Assembly (NCBI GenBank): GCA_021186555.1
Contig: JAJKFL010000006.1
Location: 1,661,501 to 1,725,500 of the forward strand
Length of the DNA stretch: 64,000 bases
From: Reticulitermes speratus
Lineage: Eukaryota > Arthropoda > Insecta > Blattodea > Rhinotermitidae
Reading direction: 5' to 3'
Shown here: in pieces, positions 9,060 to 23,500 of the stretch
Position numbering within the stretch: position 1 is the first letter of the stretch
Layout of the letters: each line of letters starts with the position of its first letter
Translations under genes and position numbers: made by a program
Notes under the pieces: generated by a model
Databases searched by the model: none
What the model saw: the letters and a program-made list of their open reading frames with translations, nothing else
Told to the model about the DNA's origin: nothing

Positions 9060-10861
9060 AATGGTTTCAAAACATTTTGAGAGGTCGAAGTGCGACTATC
9101 TGAGTAAGTCTGAAGAAATGTCAAATACAGGATACGAAGGCTCGCCATTAGCAAACTGAAATCAGGCGTGTGTTGACGCAGAGGGAGGAACGAAGTGTGT
9201 TTGAAGCGGAAGTTGGGAGCAAGCGAGGGACCACGGCAGGAGCAGAGGTTGAGCAACGCGCAATGACACAGAGCTTGGTGACGTCTGACATTCTTACGAC
9301 GAAAACCACTGCTGTCGGCTGTCTGCTGCGGTGTGCCACTGTCTGCACACCAGGACAGATCTGTGCCTAGACAAATGTCGTAATATCTAACGGATATTTC
9401 AGGATAATATCCGCACTAATACACAGATAGTAAGCGATTGCGACATAAACTGCCACGCTCTTGCACATGACGCCGTGTAACGTGGTAGATTGGGCGGGGG
9501 GTGGCTGCCACAATAATTTCGGCAACTGAAAGTGACGTGATGCATGTGGAGTGCACACAGACTGCGTTGGTTTTAACCAAACACCAGCCATAAACAGCTG
9601 CTACAAACAAGAGTTAATGCAACCACAGTGTTACCAACTGCTGCAAATTAAAAACTGTATGCGAGTGGAGATAACGACAGTCTAGTACATCACTATTCAC
9701 GCAAAGCGACTTCTGAGACACCCGGTATATGTCAGATAATATTGGTAGCTTAATTTGCTGTCCTCGCAGAGTGAGTCTTCAGATGGCGGTCTGGTGAGAC
9801 GTGACGCCTTCTGATCTGGTATGTTTACCGAAGTTCCGCCATGAATTCATATGTACCAATTTCCTTCCACTCATAGTTAGGCTACACGGCGTCGCATGCC
9901 GCCAGGCCTTGGGCTTGTTTAAACCGAATTCAGTCACGTTCCGTTTTCCGTTTTGTATTGACAGAAAACCGCGTTATATAGAATTAGGTGTGCTCAGCGG
10001 TCATGGGTCTGATTTGTCTCAGGGAGGCACGTGATGCAGCGCTCAGCCTTCGCACTTAATGGCCTTATGGACTGCCTTGCATTGTCATAGGTTACAATTG
10101 CACTGTCTGTTCAACTGATCCATAAAACGAACTGTTTCCTTTCTAACAAAACCTTCGTTATGAATTAGCTGTTCCAGCTGCATTGTTGCAACCCTGCTTC
10201 GTATTCGGCAGGTCCTGCTTTCAAGTCTCGGCTAGACGGCCGGCTGCCCTCACTGAGGTCCCCACGCCTATCCTCAGTCCTGGCACGCCAAGACCGGCAC
10301 AAACTCTGACATTGGCCGATGACCGTCAGTTGCACATACATTAGCCATTAGCACAGCACGAAGCAGCAGGACACACCTTTACGGACAGAGCCGTCTGCAC
10401 TGCAGTGTAAATGCGCTGTTCCTGTCGGGACCGTCAAACACACACTTCCGCTCGAAGCCCTGCAAACACTGGACGAGATAAAGACGAACAAACCCAAACT
10501 GTCGAACTACACTCACACGCCCATCGCCATGACCCACTTTAACTAACCCGTCACCTTCTCTGTCCGTCTTGTGACAACACAGGCAGATAAGAAACGTCGT
10601 ATTCCTCTTAGTTGTAGCCCGAGATCCGTCTGGAACAACTGAGTAAAACTACGAAACAGACCTAGCGCAATCAGAATAATCCAGTAGACATTTCAGAACG
10701 GTCCTCACAAACGGAGGTCAGTTTTAATGCGTCTGACGTATACAGTGTCTGTAAAACCTATACATGTATATCATGTTTAAAATCATGAATTAATTATGAC
10801 AAAACATTGGTAAATAAGCAGTCAATTGTTCACTTTTCACACCTTTCGAAAGTGTTGAGAA
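9060..10861. other. 5' flank of the CUB gene and intergenic DNA
   Basis: No coding exon recognised. It should hold the CUB-gene leader and promoter (minus strand), but no TATA box or initiator stands out. The segment 10190-10330 has a CAAGTCTCGGC stretch that is only weakly like a tRNA box B. Confidence 0.4.
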
Positions 10862-11325
10862 GGATGCTGACTGCCGAGCAACTGAATGCTGACTGCCGAG
10901 CAACTGAATGCTGACTGCCGAGCAACTGAATGCTGACTGCCGAGCAACTGAATGCAGACTGCCGAGCAACTGAATGCTGACTGCCGAGCAACTGAATGCA
11001 GACTGCCGAGCAACTGAATGCAGACTGCCGAGCAACTGAATGCTGACTGCCGAGCAACTGAATGCTGACTGCCGAGCAACTGAATGCAGACTGCCGAGCA
11101 ACTGAATGCAGACTGCCGAGCAACTGAATGCAGACTGCCGAGCAACTGAATGCTGACTGCCGAGCAACTGAATGCTGACTGCCGAGCAACTGAATGCTGA
11201 CTGCCGAGCAACTGAATGCTGACTGCCGAGCAACTGAATGCTGACTGCCGAGCAACTGAATGCTGACTGCCGAGCAACTGATGCTGACTGCCGAGCAACT
11301 GAATGCTGACTGCCGAGCAAGTGAA
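10862..11325. repeat. Minisatellite, 22-bp unit
   Basis: About 21 copies of a 22-bp unit containing GACTGCCGAGCAACTGAATG. The only common variant is GCTGACT versus GCAGACT. Three minus-strand frames stay open simply because the unit has no stop codons in them. Confidence 0.96.
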
Positions 11326-11407
11326 ACAATGTTATACGTATTATTTATGTGTACGTGTGTATTTATTTATTTATTTACTCTACGTGTAATATTTAGAGAT
11401 GCGATAG

Positions 11408-11560
11408 GACAGTCGGCATACTGGCTAGGACAGGCGGCATACTGGCTAGGACAGTCGGCATACTGGCTAGGACAGGCGGCATACTGGCTAGGACAGTCGG
11501 CATACTGGCTAGGACAGTCGGCATACTGGCTAGGACAGTCGGCATACTGGCTAGGACACT
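11408..11560. repeat. Minisatellite, 21-bp unit
   Basis: About seven copies of a 21-bp unit made of GGACAGTCGGCATACTGGCT plus A, with GGACAGGCGG variants. It is separated from the 22-bp array by 80 bases that include an ATTT run. Confidence 0.95.
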
Positions 11561-11569
11561 AGCTGGATA

Positions 11570-11665
11570 ATCCGGAGATCCATTTCCGGCAGGGGCAAGA
11601 TAATTTTTTCTTCTCCAAAATCTCCAAATCAGACATGCGGCCAACCCAGCATCTTATTAGTGGAC
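11570..11665 (+). mobile_element. Partial SINE, family F1
   Basis: The segment TTTCCGGCAGGGGCAAGATA through the CCCAGCATC region aligns with the middle of the F1 copies at 8510-8770 and 14612-14860. No promoter boxes remain. Confidence 0.45.
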
Positions 11666-12107
11666 GTTCTGTGCAATATCAACATTTCATTAAATCTGAG
11701 ATCATTCACAGCCGCTACTGCTGTCCAGTCAAGAGGTCCGCTTTGACCTTGACAGCTTTGTTAGTGTCCCTAATCTCCGGTCTAACCTTGCAGAGGAAAT
11801 AATAGCTCCCGTAAAAACCTGTCTCTATCACTAATTTAGCACTTCCTACTGGTCGCCATTTTCTAGTTGTTCAGTTTTATAACAAGCCCTAAATTGTATT
11901 TATGTAACTTCTAACCAGATGGATAAAACAAGAGAATAATAACATTAATTCTCAACCACAAAACACAAATGTATTTTCGCTCAGGGAATTTGAACTAAAA
12001 TATACTTGTTGCTGGTCGTAGGCGTCTAACAGTCTGACTCCCTTCTGGGCCCCCATTGCCACCATAAACGCCAATCTCGACAGTCGACAACAGTACACAT
12101 GTATCAG
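11666..12107. other. Unassigned intergenic DNA
   Basis: No repeat or exon recognised. It lies between the left flank arrays and the uricase 3' array. TTTATT stretches on the plus strand (AATAAA on the minus strand) near 11360-11376 are the closest obvious poly(A)-signal cluster downstream of uricase outside the array. Confidence 0.4.
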
Positions 12108-14348
12108 AACTACAGCTACAGCAGTATACATATCTCAACATTACAGCTACAACAGTAGCATATCTCAACATTACAGCTACAGCAGTATACATATCTCAAC
12201 ATTACAGCTACAGCAGTATACATATCTCAACATTACAGCTACAACAGTATGCATATCTCAACATTACAGCTACAGCAGTATACATATCTCAACATTACAG
12301 CTACAACAGAATGCATATCTCAACATTACAGCTACAGCAGTATGCATATCTCAACATTACAGCTACAACAGAATGCATATCTCAACATTACAGCTACAGC
12401 AGTATGCATATCTCAACATTACAGCTACAACAGTATGCATATCTCAACATTACAGCTACAGCAGTATACATATCTCAACATTACAGCTACAACAGAATGC
12501 ATATCTCAAAATTACAGCTACAGCAGTATGCATATCTCAACAATACAGCTACAGCAGTATGCATATCTCAACATTACAGCTACAGCAGTATACATATCTC
12601 AACATTACAGTTAAAACAGAATGCTTATCTCAACATTACAGCTACAGCAGTATACATATCTCAACATTACAGCTACAACAGAATGCATATCTCAACATTA
12701 CAGCTACAGCAGTATACATATCTCAACATTACAGTTAAAATAGAATGCATATCTCAACACTACAGCTACAACAGTATGCATATCTCAACATTACAGCTAC
12801 AGCAGTATGCATATCTCAATTTTACAGCTACAGCAGTATGCATATCTCAACATTACAGCTACAGCAGTATACATATCTCAACATTACAGTTAAAACAGAA
12901 TGCATATCTCAACATTACAGCTACAACAGTATGCATATCTCAATTTTACAGCTACAGCAGTATGCATATCTCAACATTACAGCTACAGCAGTATACATAT
13001 CTCAACATTACAGTTAAAACAGAATGCATATCTCAACATTACAGCTACAACAGTATGCATATCTCAACATTAGAGCTACAACAGTATATATATATCGCAA
13101 CATTACCACTACAAAGTATGCATATCTCAACATTACTGCTACAACAGAATGCATACCTCAACATTAGAGCTACAGCAGTATACATATCTCAACATTACTG
13201 CTACAACAGAATGCATACCTCAACATTACAGCTACAGCAGTATACATATCTCAACATTACTGCTACAACAGAATGCATACCTCAACATTACAGCTACAGC
13301 AGTATACATATCTCAACATTACAGTTAAAACAGAAAGCGTATCTCAACATTACAGCTACAAAGTATGCATATCTCAACATTACTGCTACAACAGAATGCA
13401 TATCTCAATTTTTACAGCTACAGCAGTATGCATATCTCAACATTACAGCTACAGCAGTATACATATCTCAACATTAGATTTACATCAGTATACATATCTC
13501 AACATTACAGCTACAACAGGATGCATATATGAACATTACAGCTACAGCAGTATGCATATCTCAACATTACAGCTACAGCAGTATGCATATCTCAACATTA
13601 CAGCTACAACAGTATACATATCTCAACATTACAGCTACAGCAGTAATCATATCTCAACAATACAGCTACAACAGTATGCATATCTCAACATTACACCTAC
13701 TACAGTATGCATATCTCAACATTACAGCTACAGCAGTATACATATCTCAACAATACAGCTACAACAGTATACATATCTCAACATTACAGCTACTACAGTA
13801 TGCATATCTCAACATTACAGCTACAGCAGTATACATATCTCAACAATACAGCTACAACAGTATGCATATCTCAACATTACAGCTGTACAGTACGCATATC
13901 TCAACATTACAGCTACAGCAGTATACATATCTCAACATTACAGCTACAGCAGTATACATATCTCAACAATACAGCTACAACAGTATGCATATCTCAACAT
14001 TACAGCTACTACAGTATGCATATCTCAACATTACAGCTACTACAGTATGCATATCTCAACATTACAGCTACAGCAGTATACATATCTCAACATTACAGCT
14101 ACAGCAGTATACATATCTCAACAATACAGCTACAACAGTATGCATATCTCAACATTACAGCTGCTACAGTATGCATATCTCAACATTACAGCTACAGCAG
14201 TATACATATCTCAACATTACAGCTACAGCAGTATACATATCTCAACAATACAGCTACAACAGTATGCATATCTCAACATTACAGCTACTACAGTATGCAT
14301 ATCTCAACATTACAGCTACTACAATACACACACCTTAACATTACAACT
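12108..14348. repeat. Minisatellite, 31-bp unit, reaching into the uricase stop codon
   Basis: About 72 copies of a 31-bp unit with ATATCTCAACATTACAGCTA and a variable GCAGTATGC / AACAGAATGC part. Groups of units recur (for example the AGTTAAAACAGAA variant near 12610, 12733, 12889, 13014), so amplification happened in blocks. The last unit, 14318-14348, is 24/31 identical to its neighbour, all differences being transitions, and contains the uricase TAA (14341-14343) and last codon. If transcribed, it forms the uricase 3' untranslated region; no AATAAA is seen in the unit on that strand. Confidence 0.95.
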
Positions 14349-14517
14349 TCGCCATGGTCTGCTGCTTCCGCTCCAACATGGCGTGTATGATGCCGCTCGG
14401 CTTGTCCACCGGCTCGTACACCTCCTTATTTTCGCCCTGGACGATGCTCTGAGGGAACTTCGACAAATCGAGCGTGAAATAGTGTTTGTTGGGCATCGCC
14501 ATGTCGATACGGCTGAT
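14341..14517 (-). CDS. Uricase exon 5 with stop codon and PTS1
   Basis: The exon has 58 codons and TAA from acceptor TCTGTGTGTGCAG. It encodes ISRIDMAMPNKHYFTLDLSK, then VYEPVDKPSGIIHAMLERK and ends QTMAKL. MPNKHYF carries the catalytic Asn and His, and AKL is a peroxisomal signal. The stop codon lies inside the last unit of the 31-bp array. Confidence 0.95.
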   Translation of the reverse strand: MSRIDMAMPNKHYFTLDLSKFPQSIVQGENKEVYEPVDKPSGIIHAMLERKQQTMAKL

Positions 14518-17500
14518 CTGCACACACAGATAAATGTGATACACGTGGCGCAGACCAGCGCAGTCTGAGTACAGCCCAGCTAGTACCGTGACAGGTTAAG
14601 GGTCGGACAAGCAGGCAGTCGAAATTAAGTTTCCGACAGGGGATAAGGATTTCCTCTTCTCCAGTGCTTCCAGGCCGGATATGGGACCCACCAGGCCGAC
14701 TACGTAACCCACCCAACCTCCTATCCAAGTGACACGGCCAGCTTTTTAGCAGGATATAAGGCGGTCGGGGCGTGAAGCTATCACCTACACTACGGTCTCT
14801 GTTGAGAATGGGACTAGCTACACCCCCACCCTCTTGTACATCTTTATGGTGTGGTGTTTAATTAAGGACAGGGACGACTGTGTCTGCACGGTAAGTTGCC
14901 TCCGGTCCTTCGCACAGACGCACTCGTGCGTGTTACACAATAAAGTACGATGTTTTAACAGAAATTTCAGCATTGCAAAACGGTAGAATTTGTAAGTGGA
15001 TACTTTTAGTCCAATTTTAATTAGCTAGTCTTCAAGTTCATCAAGAAAACCTTTCAGAAGTGTGTCTGCCTAAACTGTGTGATTGCTTCTTCAGGCTACA
15101 AATATTTCTGTTCCAGTTCTTATGTCCGTCAGATGATAGCACCAATCTGGTTGAGGATAGGAAGTTAAAAATATTACAAAAATTGGATTATGTTACAGAT
15201 GATAATGACATTCACACTTCTAAGACAAAATTAACCTACATTATATTAGAAGATTCAGTTCTTACCGAGCAGTAAACACGCTCTGTCTCGGTTATAAAAA
15301 CCAATGGATTAAAATAATCGCTATTTGTTATGAGATCCATACAAAACACACACTGTTTGGACAAAATGCGGGGTTACTGCATGTCACAGCAGGTGAGACA
15401 CAGACTACTGCATGTCACAGCAGGTGAGACACAGACTACTGCATGTCACAGTAGGTGAGACACAGACTAGTGCGTGTCACAGTAGGTGAGACACAGACTA
15501 GTGCATGTCACAGCAGGTGAGACACAAACTACTGCGTGTCACAGTAGGTGAGACACAGACTAGTGCGTGTCACAGTAGGTGAGACACAGACTACTGCATG
15601 TCACAGCAGGTGAGACACAGACTACTGCATGTCACAGTAGGTGAGACACAGACTAGTGCGTGTCACAGTAGGTGAGACACAGACTAGTGCATGTCACAGC
15701 AGGTGAGACACAAACTACTGCATGTCACAGCAGGTGAGACACAGACTACTGCATGTCACAGTAGGTGAGACACAGACTAGTGCGTGTCACAGCAGGTGAG
15801 ACAGACTAGTGCGTGTCACAGTAGGTGAGACACAGACTAGTGCGTGTCACAGTAGGTGAGACACAGACAAGTGCGTGTCACAGTAGGTGAGACACAGACT
15901 AGTGCGTGTCACAGTAGGTGAGACACAGACTAGTGCGTGTCACAGCAGGTGAGACAGACTAGTGCGTGTCACAGTAGGTGAGACACAGACTAGTGCGTGT
16001 CACAGTAGGTGAGACACAGACTAGTGCGTGTCACAGCAGGTGAGACACAAACTACTGCGTGTCACAGCAGGTGAGGCAGACTAGTGTGTGTCACAGCAGG
16101 TGAGACAGACTAGTGCGTGTCACAGCAGGTGAGACACAGACTAGTGCGTGTCACAGCAGGTGAGACACAGACTACTGCGTGTCACAGTAGGTGAGACACA
16201 GACTAGTGCATGTCACAGCAGGTGAGACACAAACTACTGCGTGTCACAGTAGGTGAGACACAGACTAGTGCGTGTCACAGTAGGTGAGACACAGACTACT
16301 GCATGTCACAGCAGGTGGGACACAGACTACTGCATGTCACAGTAGGTGAGACACAGACTAGTGCGTGTCACAGTAGGTGAGACACAGACTAGTGCATGTC
16401 ACAGCAGGTGAGACACAAACTACTGCATGTCACAGCAGGTGAGACACAGACTACTGCATGTCACAGTAGGTGAGACACAGACTAGTGCGTGTCACAGCAG
16501 GTGAGACAGACTAGTGCGTGTCACAGTAGGTGAGACACAGACTAGTGCGTGTCACAGTAGGTGAGACACAGACTAGTGCGTGTCACAGTAGGTGAGACAC
16601 AGACTAGTGCGTGTCACAGTAGGTGAGACACAGACTAGTGCGTGTCACAGCAGGTGAGACAGACTAGTGCGTGTCACAGTAGGTGAGACACAGACTAGTG
16701 CGTGTCACAGTAGGTGAGACACAGACTAGTGCGTGTCACAGCAGGTGAGACACAAAACTACTGCGTGTCACAGCAGGTGAGGAAGACTATGTGCGTGTCA
16801 CAGCAGGTGAGACAGACTAGTGCGTGTCACAGCAGGTGAGACACAGACTAGTGCGTGTCACAGCAGGTGAGACACAGACTACTGCGTGTCACAGTAGGTG
16901 AGACACAGACTAGTGCGTGTCACAGCATGTGAGACACAGACTACTGCGTGTCACAGCAGGTGAGACACAGACTACTGCATGTCACAGCAGGTGAGACACA
17001 GACTAGTGCGTGTCACAGCAGGTGAGACACAGACTACTGTATGTCACAGCAGGTGAGACACAGACTAGTGCGTGTCACAGCAGGTGAGACACAGACTAGT
17101 GCGTGTCACAGCAGGTGACACACAAACTACTGCGTGTCAAAGCAGGTGAGACACAGACTACTGCTTGTCACAGCAGGTAAGACACAGACTACTGCGTGTC
17201 ACAGCAGGTGAGACACAGACTACTGCATGTCACAGCAGGTGAGACACAGACTACTGCGTGTCACAGCAGGTGAGACACAGACTACTGCGTGTCACAGCAG
17301 GTGAGACAGACTAGTGCGTGTCACAGTAGGTGAGACACAGACTACTGCGTGTCACAGCAGGTGAGACACAGACTACTGCATGTCACAGCAGGTGAGACAC
17401 AGACTACTGCGTGTCACAGCAGGTGAGACACAGACTACTGCATGTCACAGCAGGTGAGACACAGACTACTGCATGTCACAGCAGGTGAGACACAGACTAC

Positions 17501-20500
17501 TGCATGTCACAGTAGGTGAGACACAGACTACTGCGTGTCACAGGAGGTGAGACACAGACTACTGCATGTCACAGCAGGTGAGACACAGACTACTGCGTGT
17601 CACAGCAGGTGAGACACAGACTACTGCATGTCACAGCAGGTGAGACACAGACTACTGCATGTCACAGCAGGTGAGACACAGACTACTGCATATCACAGCA
17701 GGTGAGACACAGACTAGTGCGTGTTATTCTTACTCTTACTCTTCTCCTCCACAAGCACTACAGTACGTTATGCACCTCCACAAGCACTACAGTACGTTAT
17801 GCACCTCCACAAGCTCTACAGTTCGTTATGCACCTCCACAAGCACTACAGTTCGTTATGCACCTCCACAAGCACTACAGTTCGTTATGCACCTACACAAG
17901 CTCTACAGTACGTTATGCACCTCCAAAAGCACTGCAGTTCGTTATGCACCTCCACAAGCACTACAGTTCGTTATGCACCTCCACAAGCACTACAGTTCGT
18001 TATGCACCTCCACAAGCACTACAGTTCGTTATGCACCTCCACAAGCATTACAGTACGTTATGCACCTCCACAAGCACTACAGTTCGTTAAGCACCTCCAC
18101 AAGCACTACAGTTCGTTATGCACCTACACAAGCACTACAGTACGTTATGCACCTCCAAAAGCACTGCAGTTCGTTATGCACCTCCACAAGCACTACAGTA
18201 CGTTATGCACCTCCACAAGCACTACAGTTCGTTATGCACCTCCACAAGCACTACAGTTCGTTATGCACCTCCACAAGCACTACAGTACGTTATGCACCTC
18301 CACAAGCACTACAGTTCGTTATGCACCTACACAAGCACTACAGTACGTTATGCACCTCCACAAGCACTACAGTTCGTTATGCACCTCCACATGCACTACA
18401 GTTCGTTATGCACCTCCACAAGCACTACAGTACGTTATGCACCTCCACAAGCACTACAGTTCGTTATGCACCTCCACAAGCACTACAGTTCGTTATGCAC
18501 CTCCACAAGCACTACAGTACGTTATGCACCTCCACAAGCACTACAGTTCGTTATGCACCTCCACAAGCACTACAGTTCGTTATGCACCTCCACAAGCACT
18601 ACAGTACGTTATGCACCTCCACAAGCACTACAGTTCGTTATGCACCTTTGCTTCCAATACAATATTCGTCCATTCCCGACGATCTCTGGCCGTTGCCTGC
18701 CTCTTCTTTATTCCCATTACATTTAGACACAAATTCCTTTCGGCTCACAAGTAACGTGTCCTTTTGCTACAGCTACTTCCAAAGCCATGTTTAGTGCTAT
18801 AATGAATAATGCTGCTGTGTTAGTCCTGTTGGTGTGTTACAAGGACGGCTGCTAGTAGGCCTATTGCTATGAGTACTTTGGCTGTATTTTCAATTAACGT
18901 CAGCTTTAATAGGTTTACTTTTTTCTCGTAAGCCATAAAATTCTAGGGCTATAAATAATTTATTTCTCTGTATGCTGCTAGAAGCTTGTGTAAAGTCAAT
19001 ACTCAGCCTGTGCAGTCTGTGATAAACTAATAATATTTTTCAATTATTTTCCTCATCACAAATATTTGGTCAGTGGTACTTCTATTTGTTCTAAGTTCAC
19101 ATTGACATTGTCCTATCATTTCTTCGGTGTGGCCTTCAGCCTTTTGAGAACGATATTTGAAAAAACTTATATGTCATGTTTAGCACGGTAATCGCTCTGT
19201 AGTTGGTGCGCTGTTACTTGTCTCGCTACTTAACGCCGGACATATCTGACCGTCCTTGCATTAACGTGTGTACTGTTCTCACTAAGGTCAGACCTCTGCG
19301 TTGCATTAACTTGGCAGTGACGGTGTCTTGCTGCCGTGCTTTAAACGGCTAATAGACGTTATGCGTAGGCAGAAGACAGATTTATGTCAAATCTAAACCC
19401 TAACTAGCACAATTTTAAGCCAAACAGAGCAGTAATATTGCGAGGTTTATTTAACGTTCATTTCTCCATTAGTTCATGTGGCGTCCTTCTAAATGCTGAA
19501 TGTGTAGGAAACTCGCAGTCCGATACAAAACATTGACCTGTAGCGACTGAGTACAATCAAGCAACTTGGTTAGGATTTCGTTTGGAACTACGAAGTTCCC
19601 GGACGCTAACAACGAGCCTAGCTAAGTCCGGTGACTGTGGTCGATCCTTACCTGTTCTACTTTGTCAAGGATCATCCTCTCTGCAAGGTACAGGGTGTTC
19701 TGAACGGATGGCGAGAAGATTCCTGTACCTGGGGGGCCAGCGAACTGCTCTAGGATACACTGCTTGACGGTCTTCCTGTAACCAGAAGCAAGATATGTAC
19801 CTGAATAAACCACTGCCTTCAAATTAAGCGCTTTCCACAGTGTACAAACAGAAGGCCGCATGTGGAGAGCACCACGTCCGTCCGTACGGCAGTTTGTGAT
19901 CCAGGATCAGAGACTAAGCCTGTTGTCGGATTTTCATGAAAGTCGGCCAGAAGGTTTTACAAAATTTGTTCCGCAAGCGTGAGTTTCGTAAAAATCAGCT
20001 CAGTGGCGGTCATGTTACTTAAGGGTGACAAAGAATTGCTACCCGCACTTTCCACATTCGTTTTGAATGAAATTCTGTGTGGAAGATCTCCGTGTAATGC
20101 CGTTGAGAAATTGTGAGTGCAAATCGATGCAATGAAAGCCGTAAATTATTTAAGGGCTTAAATAAAACTTTTCGTGTCTCTCCTCTCCCCCCCCCCCCCC
20201 ACCCTCACTCTGTTTTGATTCTTTATTCTTCTAATTTATTCATTTATATTTTCAATTTTTACTGTTGGTTTATTTGTATTTTATTTATCTCCCTTTATCC
20301 CTATATTTTCCACCCATTCCATATATGTTGCCAGCTGTCTCAGCTGTTGCACTCTCGGTACCCCCAGCAGCTTTACGCTGTTTGTATCCACCCCTCTCTC
20401 ACCCTATTGGCTGTCATCACACCTACGTATTGCCACTCCGCCGTACTTTCCAGAATCTAAGTTATAGGCCTTCTTTCTTTCCTATTCGGACTCTTGAGCC

Positions 20501-23500
20501 GTGAGGATGGGACCGATACGTTGTCCCGAAACGTCGGTAAACAATTACCTCACGACGCCGCGTAATACCCCAGAAGACCGCAGATTTCATCAACATCGCG
20601 GCGGAAGTCTGAAATCAAAATAAAATTGTGTCCGTATTTTCTCCACTTTCTTCCGATTCGGATAAAATTCGGTACAAGCAACCTGCACTTAATGCTGTTG
20701 ACCGTTTGTTTGTTTCGTGACAATCGGCGCAGCGAAGGCCGCACTTTCCTAAATTAAATTGCTTTTAAACCTGTACCGCAAAACCGTACGACAGTTTGAA
20801 AGTAAAGAATGCCTGTGTGAAGGCTTTGCATCTTTGAAATATTGTTATTACTTCATTTTCCTTTGTTCTTAAGGTGAAATGTGAGTTGACCCCTTGGTGC
20901 TGCGAACGCTACTGGCTTTACTTTACCGGCCCACATGACAGATGAATAGCAGTTCTTCATCTGCAAATTCAAAGAGTGACGCTGTTTTAGCCTGAAAGCA
21001 ATAAGAATCTCTACAGTGCTGACGCGCCAACATCTCAAACCCACTCCTCTGAATCTGTTAGTTACTAAATTGCAGAAATCCGAGCTTTCGTTATACCCAC
21101 TTCAGCACCACTATTTGGACATCCACTGGCTGCTTCAGACGGATCGTAATTGGACCACGTGGCTGCGGGTCGGCTGCCTCCACAGTCCTGTTACTGCGCA
21201 CATCACCTTGAGCTCAGTCAAGCTTTGTCTTTCATTAAATAAGGTCGATGGTTTTCGTGTTTCGCGGAATAAGTATCTTGTTCAATAAATTAATTTACAA
21301 AGGTGTTTGTGTTTATTTAAAAATAAACTTTCAAGCTTCAAGCTTCAAACTGGAAACATGCAGGCGTTTTACATTGTCACGTTGACATGGATAGCAAGTT
21401 TTGCTCGTTCGCAATTCCCTGTACGTTCCGCCATGCTTCACTTCAACTTACCAGACACAGTCAAAGTCCACGTCGTTCGCTGTCGAATACTCCCACGTGG
21501 CCGTCACGACGGTGCTGAAGATGCGGTCGTTCGCGTCAGGCAGAGTCCGGTATTCGTCCTGGATGAAGTCGGTGAAGGACGACTGCGTCGTTTTCAGCAC
21601 ACGCAGGTCGCGTAGCCCGCCGATGATCTTAGGGCGCTCTGTTTTGGAAGAAATCCTGACACTGTAAGGCTTGAAGTACGGTTAAATAATATTTTGAAAT
21701 GCAATTTTACTTCACAGAATATTTCCGTTATTGAGGCCAACTGGTAAATATTGATAGGGAAACAGTATATTATTATTGTTGTTATTACTTACTGCAATTG
21801 GTAAATATTGACAGGGAAATTGTTATTATTACTTACTGCAATTGGGTTTTCACCCGGTGGCAGTAGTCCTTACATTAGAACACACAATACAAATGTTTTC
21901 ACCCGGTGGCAGTAGTCCTTACACTAGTACACACAATACAAATGTTTTCACCCGGTGGCAGTAGTCCTTACACTAGTACACACAATACAAATGTTTTCAC
22001 CCGGTGGCAGTAGTCCTTACACTAGTACACACAATACAAATGTTTTCACCGGTGGCAGTAGTCCTTACACTAGTACACACAATACAAATGTTTTCACCCG
22101 GTGGCAGTAGTCCTTACACTAGTACACACAATTCAAATGTTTTCACCCGGTGGCAATAGTCCTTACACTAGTACACACAATACAAATGTTTTCACCCGGT
22201 GGCAGTAGTCCTTACACTAGTACACACAATACAAATGTTTTCACCCGGTGGCAGTAGTCCTTACACTAGTATACACAATACAAATGTTTTCACCCGGTGA
22301 CAGTAGTCCTTACACTAGTACACACAATACAAATGTTTTCACCCGGTGGCAATAATCCTTACACTAGTACACACAATACAAATGTTTTCACCCGGTGGCA
22401 GTAGTCCTTACACTAGTACACACAATACAAATGTTTTCACCCGGTGGCAGTAGTCCTTACACTAGTACACACAATACAAATGTTTTCACCCGGTGGCAGT
22501 AGTCCTTACACTAGTACACACAATACAAATGTTTTCACCCGGTGGCAGTAGTCCTTACACTAGTACACACAATACAAATGTTTTCACCCGGTGGCAGTAG
22601 TCCTTACACTAGTACACACAATACAAATGTTTTCACCCTGTGGCAGTAGTCCTTACACTAGTACACACAATACAAATGGACATATAAATATACATAAAAT
22701 AACAATACAAAACAAACTATACACAATTACAAAACAAAATACATACAGTAAATACAAGTACACATATTAGAACACCGTACACATCTTAACATAAACATCC
22801 ACGCCTTAACAAAAACATCCACATCTTACAAAAACATCCACACCTTAACAAAAACATCCACACCTTAACAAAAACATCCACACCTTACAAAACATCCACA
22901 CCTTTCAAAAACATCCACACCTTAACAAAAACATCCACACCTTACAAAACATCCACACCTTGCAAAAACATCCACACTTTACAAAAACATCCACAACTTA
23001 CAAAAACATCCACACCTTAACAAAAACATCCACACCTTAACAAAAACATCCACACCTTACAAAACATCCACACCTTGCAAAAAATCCACACCTTAACAAA
23101 AACATCCACATCTTACAAAACATCCACACCTTGCAAAACATCCACACCTTAACAAAAACATCCACACCTTAACAAAAACATCCACACCTTACAAAACATC
23201 CACACCTTGCAAAAACATCCACACCTTAACAAAAACATCCACACCTTAACAAAAACATCCACACCTTAACAAAAACATCCACACATTACAAAAACACCCA
23301 CACACAATACAAAAAACAAGCACATTACAAAAACACCCACACACAATACAAAAAAACACGCACATTACAAAAACACCCACACATTAAATAATCTCAATAC
23401 GTTAGAGTATCCTCAGTATAAAGTCAGACCGAAGTACATGATACTTTTATCCCCCAAGAACTTAATTCACTTCACTTCGAAACCAAAACACTTCACTTCA

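Noticed and set aside
12249..14568. Long plus-strand repeat ORFs (QHYSYSS-type)
   Set aside because: They come from a 31-bp unit that cycles through all frames. The last part is antisense to uricase exon 5.
17659..18794. Three parallel plus-strand ORFs of 143-357 codons
   Set aside because: A 29-bp unit without stops keeps all three frames open. No start context, splice site or domain supports coding.
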